From: Poindextera sp963706385
GTDB taxonomy: Bacteria > Pseudomonadota > Alphaproteobacteria > Caulobacterales > Caulobacteraceae
Length of the DNA stretch: 64,000 nt
Direction: 5' to 3'
Assembly (NCBI GenBank): GCA_963706385.1
Contig: OY970153.1
Location: 620,001 to 684,000 of the forward strand
The position numbers were made by a program, and so were the translations under genes. Under the pieces are notes generated by a model that had not been told where the DNA came from, made no database searches, and saw only the letters and a list, made by a program, of their open reading frames with translations. This document shows, piece after piece, positions 26,737 to 36,047 of the stretch (the first letter of the stretch is position 1; each line of letters starts with the position of its first letter).

Positions 26737-27076
26737 CGCTCCCCCCGTCAGCCCCGAACCGAAGCCACGTCATCCGAGTGATCCTCGTCCGACGGACCAT
26801 GCATGGCGACCCAACTCAATCATGCCGAAGCCATTTCCTACACTGTTGTCTAATTGATTTCTCGTTTTGTTGGTGATTTTGGCTCTTCTGACCTTGGTCT
26901 ATGGTTGTCTTCGTGGTCATGGCGTGGCTGGGGAGCCTTGTTGGCCATGCCGCATGATCGCAGTCAGGCGAGGATGGGGCGGGACGTCCTGATGTCACCG
27001 GCGAGTTCTTGGACTGCAACAGTATAAGCGGGATCGTCCCTATGTGACCTTCGGTCGGGGTTCGCGGGGTGTGGGC
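26737..27076. other. Gene-free stretch between ligase gene and IS110 transposase
   Basis: 340 bases with no convincing gene. The first 80 bases hold the upstream region of the ligase gene. Positions about 26825-26905 are markedly AT-rich compared with the surroundings. The right part must contain one end of the IS110-family element, but I could not place the boundary: no terminal inverted repeat matching the other side is visible. Confidence 0.5.
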
Positions 27077-28165
27077 TCACGCCCAGCGGAACTCGGTCTC
27101 CGATAGCCACAACCGGTGGAGCAGGATGGCGAGCTTGCGGGCGACGGCGACGCGGGCGCGCTTGGCTCCCTTGGTTTCAGCCAGCCGCTTGCCCCAGGTC
27201 TGCAGCGCGCAGGGTCGCTTGACGCGGGCCAGCAGGCTGTTGGCGGACTCGTAGAGGGCTGAGCGCAGCATGGGATCGCCAGCCTTGGATATGCGGCCTC
27301 TTATGTCGCGCTCGCCCGACTGGTTGCGCCGGGGCGCCAGGCCAGCGAAGGCGCCGGCGTCCTCGCCCCGGGCGAAGCGGCCGGGGTCCTCGATGCTGGT
27401 CTTGAAGACGAGCGCCGTGATGGGTCCGACCCCGGGCACGCTCATCAGGCGTGCGGCCACCGGATCGGCCGCGGCGGAGGCGGCCAGCTGCCTTGACGAA
27501 CAGGCGATCTGGACCTCCAGCGCCTCAAGGCTCTCGATCAGCGGCATAAGAATGGGCTCGAGCTCGGGCTTGAGGGCGAACAGGGCCGCCAGCCGCTCGC
27601 GGCGTTTGTTCGGGGTGGTCACCTTGCCCAGCCGCAGGCCGAACAGCTTGAGCAGGCCGCGAAGCTGGCCGGCCATGGCCTGGTGCGCATCGATCAGCTG
27701 CTCGCGGATCTTCAGGCGCGCCCGGTCCATATGGGTGGCTTCCTGCTTGATCCGCACCGCCTTGAACCAGCCCGTGCGCGCCATCTGGGACAGGCCCTCG
27801 GCGTCATGAGGATCGCTCTTGTTGACCCGCGCCGACAAGACCCCCTTGGCATGGCGCGCGCAGACGCAGATCACCGCAACGCCGCGCTCGGCCAGCCCGT
27901 GATAGAGGAAGGCCGACAACGGCCCGGTCTCCAGGATCACCCGCACGAGCCCCGGCGCGCGGGTCTTCAGCGTCCGGGCGATCACCTCGGGATCGGTGGC
28001 GCAGGCCCCAGCCCACACAACCACCCCTGAACCGTCCGTCACGCACACATGCGTCATCTTGTCGGAAACATCCAACCCGGCGTAGGTTTCAACCATGGTC
28101 CATCCCCCTTCGTGAAGCAGCGCGATCACCTCGCACCGACTTCGTAACCCAAGGGGGATGGGCCT
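27060..28165 (-). mobile_element. IS110-family insertion sequence (ends approximate)
   Basis: A complete IS110-type transposase flanked by non-coding sequence. Upstream of the transposase start, CCATCCCCCTT (28100-28110) and AAGGGGGATGG (28151-28161) form a perfect 11-bp inverted repeat. The true ends are not resolved, because IS110 elements lack typical terminal repeats and make no target duplication that I can detect here. A truncated XRE gene follows immediately on the right, consistent with insertion or deletion at this site. Confidence 0.6.
27077..28096 (-). CDS. IS110-family transposase (DEDD recombinase)
   Basis: 339 residues. N-terminal RuvC-like DEDD domain starting ETYAGLDVSDKMTHVCV (first Asp at residue 9) with NKSDPHDAEGLS further on, and a C-terminal Tnp_20 domain (SVPGVGPITALVFKTSIEDPGRF, AGLAPRRNQSGE, the Ser-containing LRSALYESANSLL). 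Complete, no frameshift. The start ATG 28096 has GGGGGA 6 bases upstream. IS110 elements use RNA-guided (bridge RNA) recombination; the RNA gene should be in one non-coding end. Confidence 0.93.
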   Translation of the reverse strand: MVETYAGLDVSDKMTHVCVTDGSGVVVWAGACATDPEVIARTLKTRAPGLVRVILETGPLSAFLYHGLAERGVAVICVCARHAKGVLSARVNKSDPHDAEGLSQMARTGWFKAVRIKQEATHMDRARLKIREQLIDAHQAMAGQLRGLLKLFGLRLGKVTTPNKRRERLAALFALKPELEPILMPLIESLEALEVQIACSSRQLAASAAADPVAARLMSVPGVGPITALVFKTSIEDPGRFARGEDAGAFAGLAPRRNQSGERDIRGRISKAGDPMLRSALYESANSLLARVKRPCALQTWGKRLAETKGAKRARVAVARKLAILLHRLWLSETEFRWA

Positions 28166-28198
28166 ACCTCAATTACGCGATGTCGCCGAAATTCCGAC

Positions 28199-28363
28199 GT
28201 GGGCCAGCCGAAGGTTTCGGCCCTGGCCAACTACAAGCTGGATGGATTTTCGGTCGAACGGCTGATAACGTTCCTCACCGCCCTCGATCTGGACGTGGAG
28301 ATCGTGATCAAGCGCAAGCCGCGATCACGGGCGGCGGGACGGATACCGGTCGTGGCGGCGTGA
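28199..28363 (+). pseudogene. 3' remnant of an XRE-family regulator/antitoxin gene
   Basis: An open frame of about 54 codons, ending at TGA 28361-28363, encodes GQPKVSALANYKLDGFSVERL then ITFLTALDLDVEIVIKRKP: the recognition helix and C-terminal half of an XRE/HigA-type antitoxin. The first half of the HTH domain is missing; upstream sequence is the IS110 end. I found no 5' part on the far side of the element, so a deletion accompanied or followed insertion. Confidence 0.65.
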
Positions 28364-28435
28364 TGGAAAGTCATGTCGCGGCCAATTTCTACATTGTCAC
28401 CGTAACTCAGACAACCTGATGGACCTCGTTTATCC

Positions 28436-28837
28436 ATGGTAAGAAGCTTTGTCCTGATATCGATGATAATTTTTCTGCCCCCCCTAAAGGGGTACAGCGC
28501 TGATCCGCATGGATTTTCTTTAGCAGACAATATAGCGAAGGAGAGAATTGAATTATTTTATAATAATAGTAGAAGTCATCGAATGTGTTTTGACTCCTCA
28601 AATTGGCCAAATGCGAGCGGAAGCATTGCTCTAACTAACATAACTGTAAGTTTATTGGTTGATGAGCGTCGGTATGAGATGAGTATGGATGAGGAGTATT
28701 GTCCTGGGTGCGAGATTAAAATTCCCGCGCATTCAAAAATAAGTGCATTTATTTCATATTCGAAGTTCTCATTTCCAAAACAAGCTTATGGAAAAAAGAA
28801 GCATCTAGAATTTGTGCCCGTTGCGCATAAGTGCTGA
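28436..28837 (+). CDS. AT-rich hypothetical secreted protein
   Basis: 133 residues with a signal peptide (MVRSFVLISMIIFLPPLKGYSA, cleavage near 22). The mature part has four Cys (including CPGC and the C-terminal Cys) and beta-rich character. I do not recognise the family. Base composition is far lower in GC than the rest of the window and the codon use is different (many AAT, ATA, TTA-type codons), so it is probably a recent acquisition. It lies between the XRE remnant and guaA. Confidence 0.55.
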   Translation: MVRSFVLISMIIFLPPLKGYSADPHGFSLADNIAKERIELFYNNSRSHRMCFDSSNWPNASGSIALTNITVSLLVDERRYEMSMDEEYCPGCEIKIPAHSKISAFISYSKFSFPKQAYGKKKHLEFVPVAHKC

Positions 28838-29284
28838 TTCTAGAGGTTGGCATTACCGTGCCACTGTATGAAATAGCCGGCGCGCAGTGGTTCCGGGAGG
28901 GGCTCCTGGGACGACAAGATAAAAGGCCGGCCGTCAGTCGGCGCGGGCATGGTCGTTAAGCGGTTGCCCGGGCAGGGATTTTAGCGATCAGAGCGACGGC
29001 GGTTTAGGTGCGTTCTGAGGACCGTGTCGGCGCTTTGCCGGATTATCCAATCAATCCAAGGCCAGGAGCGCCGTCGTGGCGCAACAGCAAGATAGAAGGC
29101 CACACCTCGCCGGGACGACGGGGGGGTGTCTGCACGTCGGAATCGACGGTGCCATGGTGACGGCCGCGTGCGCCGCGCCGGGTCTCAGGCGGCTGACGAG
29201 GCTCGCCACCGCCGCCGGTGATCGCCGCGCCCTTCATCGAGGCGAAGCCCATGAGGACGAAGACGGTACGCCCCCGAAACTCCC
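28838..29284. other. Gene-free stretch before guaA 3' end
   Basis: 447 bases without a convincing gene. Open frames exist on both strands but have no recognisable domains, no good ribosome site, and compositions expected of high-GC non-coding DNA. Composition returns from AT-rich to GC-rich along the stretch, so the edge of the acquired segment probably lies within it. Confidence 0.5.
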
Positions 29285-30851
<1,567 letters not shown>

Positions 30852-30882
30852 GGCCGTGCCATAATCGGGAATCGCCGGCCCG

Positions 30883-32196
30883 TCACGCGGCGCGCTCCAG
30901 CACCGCGACGAAGAAGCCGTCGGTAGCCGCCGACAGGGGCGTCAGGCGCAGGAATCCCTCGGGCGTCGCCCGATCGGCGAGCATGGAAAGGCCGGCCGCG
31001 TCGACCTGACCCGAGGCCCCGATCGCCTCCAACGCCGGAACCACGGCGAAATCGGGCGCGGCGGCCAACAGCGCGGCGATGCGGTCCTCGTTCTCCTCGG
31101 CCAGCAGCGAGCAGGTGACATAGATGAGCCGCCCGCCCGGCTTGACGTATTGGACAGCCTTGGCCAGCGCCGCGTCCTGCTCGGCGATGCGGCGTTCGAG
31201 CTGGGCCGGGGTCAGCCGCCATTTGGCGTCCGGATGCCGTCGCCAAGTGCCCGAGCCGGTGCAGGGGGCGTCGACGAACACCAGGTCCATGCGCCCCTCC
31301 AGGCCGCTCAGCGCATCGGCGCGCAGCGGCGATCTGACCTGCAGGTTGCGCACCCCCGCCCGCTGACTGCGGGTGACGGTGTCGGACAGGCGCCGAGCCT
31401 CGACGTCATAGGCGTAGAGCTGGCCGGAATTGGCCATGGCCGCGGCCAGGGCCAGAGTCTTGCCGCCGCCGCCCGCGCAGAGGTCGAGCACCTGCTTGCC
31501 CTTGATCTCGCTGGCCGCGGCCGCGGCGATCTGCGAGCCGAGGTCCTGGACCTCGAACCAGCCCTTGGCGAATTCAGGGGCGGATTCGACCGCCGCGGCG
31601 CGCTCGGCGGCGGCGGGGGCCGGCACGCGCAGGGCGTTGGCCAGCACCCCGGCCGGGGCGGCGCCCAGGCTGGCCAGCGCCTTCAGCGCCCGGGCGGGAT
31701 CGGTCTTCAGGCTGTTGACCCGCAGGTCCACTGGCGCGCGCTGGGCCAGGGCCGCGGCCTCGCCCGCGCGGGCTTCGCCCAGCGCCCGCGCGAACGGGCC
31801 GTCCAGCCAGTCGGGATAGTCGCCGCGCACCGGCGCCGGGGCCTCGTCCAGGGCGCGTGGCGCGGTCAAGGCGACGGTCTCCGCCTCGCTCAGCGCGCCC
31901 GGCCCATGCGGCGCCTCGCCCGCCGCCTCGGCGATGCGCTGGGTCGGCCAGTCCCAGGAAAACCTGAGCGCCGCCAGAGCGATGGCGCGATGGCTGTCGG
32001 CGCCGATCCGCCAGGCCAGCGAGCGGCGCCGGCGAAGCGCGTCCAGCACCAGGCCCGAGACGAACGCCCGATCCTTGGCCCCGGCGTAGCGCGCGCCCTC
32101 GCCCCAGGTCTTCAGGGCCATGCGGACCGGCTTGTGACGGGCGTCGATCGCCTCCAGCACCCCGATCGCGGCGGCGATGCGCGCGCCGTCACGCAT
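30883..32196 (-). CDS. rsmB: RsmB/NOP family RNA (cytosine-5)-methyltransferase
   Basis: 437 residues: N-terminal NusB-like RNA-binding domain, then a Rossmann SAM methyltransferase with LDLCAGGGGKTLALA (SAM loop), DAPCTGSGTWRRHPDAKW (motif IV Cys) and YVTCSLLAEENED (motif VI catalytic Cys). Expected substrate is 16S rRNA C967, but other family members modify other sites. It begins just after the guaB stop and ends before guaA. Confidence 0.88.
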   Translation of the reverse strand: MRDGARIAAAIGVLEAIDARHKPVRMALKTWGEGARYAGAKDRAFVSGLVLDALRRRRSLAWRIGADSHRAIALAALRFSWDWPTQRIAEAAGEAPHGPGALSEAETVALTAPRALDEAPAPVRGDYPDWLDGPFARALGEARAGEAAALAQRAPVDLRVNSLKTDPARALKALASLGAAPAGVLANALRVPAPAAAERAAAVESAPEFAKGWFEVQDLGSQIAAAAASEIKGKQVLDLCAGGGGKTLALAAAMANSGQLYAYDVEARRLSDTVTRSQRAGVRNLQVRSPLRADALSGLEGRMDLVFVDAPCTGSGTWRRHPDAKWRLTPAQLERRIAEQDAALAKAVQYVKPGGRLIYVTCSLLAEENEDRIAALLAAAPDFAVVPALEAIGASGQVDAAGLSMLADRATPEGFLRLTPLSAATDGFFVAVLERAA

Positions 32197-32205
32197 GGGC
32201 GCGCC

Positions 32206-33674
32206 TCACGACGGCAGGGAGTAGTTGGGTGATTCCCGCGTCATGTGGACGTCGTGGACGTGGCTTTCGCGCAGGCCCGCGCCGGTGATGCGGATGAACC
32301 GCGCCCGCTGCTGGAACGCGCCGATGTCCGCCGCGCCGACATAGCCCATGGCGGCCCTGAGGCCCCCGATCAGCTGGTGGATGATCGGGCCGATCGTGGC
32401 CCTTGTAGGCGACCTGACCCTCGATGCCCTCGGGCACCAGCTTGAGACTGTCCTCCACCTCCTTCTGGAAGTAGCGATCCGCCGAGCCCCTGGCCATCGC
32501 CCCGAGCGAGCCCATGCCGCGATAGGCCTTGTAGGAGCGGCCCTGGTAGAGGAAGACCTCGCCCGGCGACTCGTCGGTGCCGGCGAACATCGAGCCGATC
32601 ATCACGCTGGCGGCGCCGGCGGCGATGGCCTTGGCCAGGTCGCCGGAATATTTGATCCCGCCGTCGGCGATCACCGGCACGCCGGCGTCGGCGGCCGCGC
32701 GGACCGCGTCGGTGATGGCCGAAAGCTGCGGCACCCCGACCCCGGCGACGATGCGGGTGGTGCAGATCGAGCCCGGCCCGATGCCGACCTTGACCGCGTC
32801 GGCGCCGGCGTCGATTAGGGCCCGCGCGCCGTCATAGGTCGCGACATTGCCGGCGACGATCTGCACCCGGTTGGTCTCTCGCTTGACCCGCTCCACCGCC
32901 TGGGCGACCTGGATCGAGTGGCCGTGGGCGGTGTCGATCACCACCACGTCGACTCCGGCCTCGACCAGGGCCATCGAGCGCTCGTAGCCCACGTCGCCGA
33001 CGGTCGAGGCCGCGCCGACCAGCAGCCGGCCGTGGGAGTCCTTGGCCGCCAGCGGATAGGCCTCGGCCTTGTCCATGTCCTTGACGGTGATCAGGCCGAC
33101 GGCGCGGAAGGCGTCGTCGACCACGATCAGCCGCTCGATCTTGCGCTGGCGCAAGCAGCGCCCTGGCCTCGATCGGGGGTGGTGCCCTCGCGTACGGTGG
33201 CGAGGTTTTCGGTGGTCATCAGCGCCTTGGCGGGAAGCTCGGGGTTGGTCTCGAAGCGCATGTCGCGGTGGGTCAAGATGCCGACCAGCCGGCCCGAGCC
33301 GGGCTCGACCACGGGAAAGCCGGAGATCTTGCGCCGGGCGGTGATTTCCAGGATCTCCCTCAGCGTGGTGTCGGGGTGGATGGTCAGCGGATTGATCACC
33401 ATGCCGCTTTCGTAGCGCTTGACCTCGCGCACCTGGTCGGCCTGCTCCTCGACGGTGAGGTTGCGGTGCAGGACGCCCATGACCGCCGGCCTGGGCCATG
33501 GCGATGGCCAGCCGGCTTTCGGTCACGGTGTCCATGGCGGCGGACACCAGCGGGATGTTCAGACTGATCTGTCGGGTGAACCGGGTCGCGGTGTTCGACC
33601 TGGCCCGGCATGACTTCGGACGGACCGGGTTCGAGCAAAACGTCGTCGAAGGTGAGCCCTTCGCGAATCTCCAT
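32206..33674 (-). CDS. guaB: IMP dehydrogenase, five single-base insertions in assembly
   Basis: Converts IMP to XMP (NAD-dependent), the step before guaA. Start MEIREGLTFDDVLLEPGPSEVMPGQV; a CBS pair follows; the catalytic loop is GPGSICTTRIVAGVG; the C-terminus is HVHDVHMTRESPNYSLPS. The frame is broken at about 33596, 33482, 33175-33179, 33153 and 32398, each by one extra base; removing all five gives an uninterrupted 487-residue IMPDH. Other copies are not in the window. Either a poor consensus stretch or a real pseudogene; the former is far more likely given conserved residues on both sides of each site. Confidence 0.9.
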
Positions 33675-33762
33675 GAGACTCTCCATTTTGCGGGCCGCGT
33701 ATAGCTTGCAAGCCGCCCTTGGGGAAGAGGGCGTGTCGAAACGCGTCATGCGGTTTGGGATT

Positions 33763-34471
33763 TCAGCAGCCCTTGAAGCCGGTGGCGACCAGATAGACCT
33801 CCGAGCTTTCCGCCCGGCTGGCCTTGGGTTTGACGTGTTTGACCTCGGCGAAGTGGGTCTTCAGCAATCGGTTCACGCCGGCGGTCTCGCCGCCCTGGAA
33901 CGCCTTGGCGACGAAGGCGCCGCCGGGCTTGAGCGCCTGGATGGCGAAATCCGCCGCCGCCTCGATCAGGCCGACGATTCGCAGATGGTCGGTCTGGCGG
34001 TGACCGGTGGTGTTGGGGGCCATGTCCGAGAGCACCAGATCCGGCGGGCCGCCCAGCGCCTCGATCAGCCGCTCGCCGCAGCCCGGCTCGGTGAAGTCCA
34101 TCCGCAGCAGCACCGCCGGCGGCAAGGGGTCCACCGCCAGCAGGTCGACGCCGACGACGGCGCAGGCTCCCCGCTCCAGCGCCATCTGGATCCAGCCGCC
34201 GGGCGCGCAGCCGAGGTCGATCACCCGCGGCCCCGCGGCGCAGCAGATGGAAACGATCGTCGATCTCGGAGAGCTTGAACGCCGCGCGCGAGCGATAGCC
34301 CTTGGCCTTGGCCTCGGCCACGAAGGGATCGTTCAACTGCCGCTCCAGCCAGGCCTGGGACGAGGCCGTGCGGCTCTTGGCGGTCTTCAGGCGCACGGCG
34401 GCGGCCCGGCCCGCCTCCCCGCCGCGGGTCGGCGCGCGCACCAGCCGCCGTTTCGGTGGATCTTCGCTCAC
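33763..34471 (-). CDS. rlmE: 23S rRNA (uridine-2'-O)-methyltransferase RlmE, one-base frameshift
   Basis: Methylates U2552 of 23S rRNA late in 50S assembly. N-terminal AWLERQLNDPFVAEAKAKGYRSRAAFKL, then, after removing one extra base near 34230, RVIDLGCAPGGWIQMAL (SAM site), LSDMAPNTTGHRQTDH (motif with catalytic Asp) and the end VYLVATGFKG. Corrected length 235. The GTG start overlaps the ppx stop as GTGA. Confidence 0.92.
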
Positions 34472-35568
34472 GCCAGCCCCGCGGCGGCTTGAGCCGCGCC
34501 GCCTCGCCGGCGGCGGCGCGCGCGGCGGCCCCGCTCGGCCATCAGCGACAGCAAGAGCCCCTCGCGCAGGCCCCGGTCGGCGACCCGCACCCGCTCGCAC
34601 GGCCACAGTTCCTGAACCGCCCGCAGGATCGCCGCCCCGGCCAGCACCAGGTCCGCCCGGTCGGGGCCGATGCAGGGCTGAGCCGCCCGGCCGGTCGGAT
34701 CGAGGTCCAGCAGCCGTTCGGCGGTGGCGTCGCAATCGGCCTGGGTCAACCACAGCCCGTCGACCCGCGAGCGGTCGTAACGCGCGAGGCCCAGATGCAG
34801 GCCGGCCAGGCTGGTGATCGCGCCGGAGGTGCCGATCAGATGCGCCTGGCCGCGATCGAATATGGGCCGCATCGGATCGGCGTGGCGAAAGCCGGCCAGC
34901 GGCGCCTTGACCGCCTCGACCATTTCGCGGAACCAGACCCGCTCGCCGGGCCGAACCTCGGGAAACCTTTCGGCCAGTGTGACGACGCCGATCGGAATCG
35001 ACAACCAGGCGCGGATCGGCGGCATCCGCCCATCGCTGGGGCCGCCCTCCCCGTCCAGTTCGACCCAGGAAAGCTCGGTCGAGCCGCCGCCGACGTCGAT
35101 CACCAGGGCCGCTTGAGTGCGTCGGTCCAGAAGCTCGATGCAGCCGGCGACCGACAGCCGCGCCTCCTCGCGCGGGCTGATCACCTGCAGGCGAAGGCCA
35201 GTCTCGCGCGCCACCCGGTCGATGAATTCCGCCCCGTTCTCGGCGGTGCGGCAAGCCTGGGTCGCGATCGCCCGGACCTGGGGCGCGCCGCGCTTACGGA
35301 TGCGCTCGGCGCAGACCTTCAGCGCCTCCAACGCCCGCTCCATCGCCGCGGGCTGCAGCCGCCCGGTCTGGGACAGACCCTCGCCAAGCCGCACGATGCG
35401 CGAATAGGCGTCAACCACGCGGAAGCCCTGCCGCACGGGCGCCGCGACCAGCAAACGGCAGTTGTTGGTGCCAAGATCGAGCGCCGCATAAAGCCGCCCG
35501 CGGCCCTCTCCAGAGCCCGCCGAGCGGTCCGTCCGGCGGCGCTCGCCTGGCGCTTCAGCGTCAGACAT
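34468..35568 (-). CDS. Ppx/GppA family phosphatase
   Basis: 366-residue exopolyphosphatase/guanosine pentaphosphatase-type protein with the acetate-kinase/actin-like fold: YAALDLGTNNCRLLVA near residues 27-42 and VIDVGGGSTELSWVE. It lacks the long C-terminal HD-type domain of E. coli Ppx, as is common in this class. It may set polyphosphate or (p)ppGpp levels; which one cannot be told. The rlmE gene is translationally coupled downstream. Confidence 0.88.
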   Translation of the reverse strand: MSDAEAPGERRRTDRSAGSGEGRGRLYAALDLGTNNCRLLVAAPVRQGFRVVDAYSRIVRLGEGLSQTGRLQPAAMERALEALKVCAERIRKRGAPQVRAIATQACRTAENGAEFIDRVARETGLRLQVISPREEARLSVAGCIELLDRRTQAALVIDVGGGSTELSWVELDGEGGPSDGRMPPIRAWLSIPIGVVTLAERFPEVRPGERVWFREMVEAVKAPLAGFRHADPMRPIFDRGQAHLIGTSGAITSLAGLHLGLARYDRSRVDGLWLTQADCDATAERLLDLDPTGRAAQPCIGPDRADLVLAGAAILRAVQELWPCERVRVADRGLREGLLLSLMAERGRRARRRRRGGAAQAAAGLA

Positions 35569-35717
35569 GCTGCCGATCTAATCCTTGGGCGCGGATCGCG
35601 CCTTGTTCGGATCAACTCTAGCAAGCCGCGCGGCCGGCTGGAAGCTTGGCTGTTCAATCAAGCGGTCCGATGCTCGTTCACTTTCCAGTCAGCCGAAAAG
35701 AGTATTATTTTTGGGCC

Positions 35718-36047
35718 ATGAACACGCGACTCGCCAAATTCGCGATCGGCCAGGTGGTGCGGCACCGGATTTTCGCCTTTCGGGGCGTGATCTTCGACGT
35801 CGATCCGGAATTCGCCAACACCGAGGAATGGTGGCTGTCGATTCCCGAGCACGTCCGGCCGCGCAAGGACCAGCCGTTCTATCACCTTCTCGCGGAGAAC
35901 GATCAGGGCAGCTACAACGCCTACGTCTCGGAACAGAACCTGTTGCCCGACGACAGCGGCGAGCCGGTGGGCCACCCGCACACCCAACTGATCTTCGACG
36001 GCTTCCAGAACGGCCAGTACCACCTGCGGCCGCGGGTCACTCACTAA
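35718..36047 (+). CDS. hspQ: Heat shock protein HspQ
   Basis: 109-residue YccV-like/HspQ protein; in enterobacteria it is a hemimethylated-DNA-binding protein and Lon specificity factor. FAIGQVVRHRIFAFRGVIFDVDPEFANTEEWW, YHLLAENDQGSYNAYVSEQNL and HPHTQLIFDGF-type segments are strongly conserved. ATG at 35718 chosen as the family start. Monocistronic; its 3' end overlaps the tamB stop on the opposite strand by 4 bases. Confidence 0.93.
   Translation: MNTRLAKFAIGQVVRHRIFAFRGVIFDVDPEFANTEEWWLSIPEHVRPRKDQPFYHLLAENDQGSYNAYVSEQNLLPDDSGEPVGHPHTQLIFDGFQNGQYHLRPRVTH

Noticed and set aside
26816..27019. 67-codon frame on the minus strand in the AT-rich gap
   Set aside because: No ribosome site, no recognisable domain, low-complexity polar residues; could be chance.
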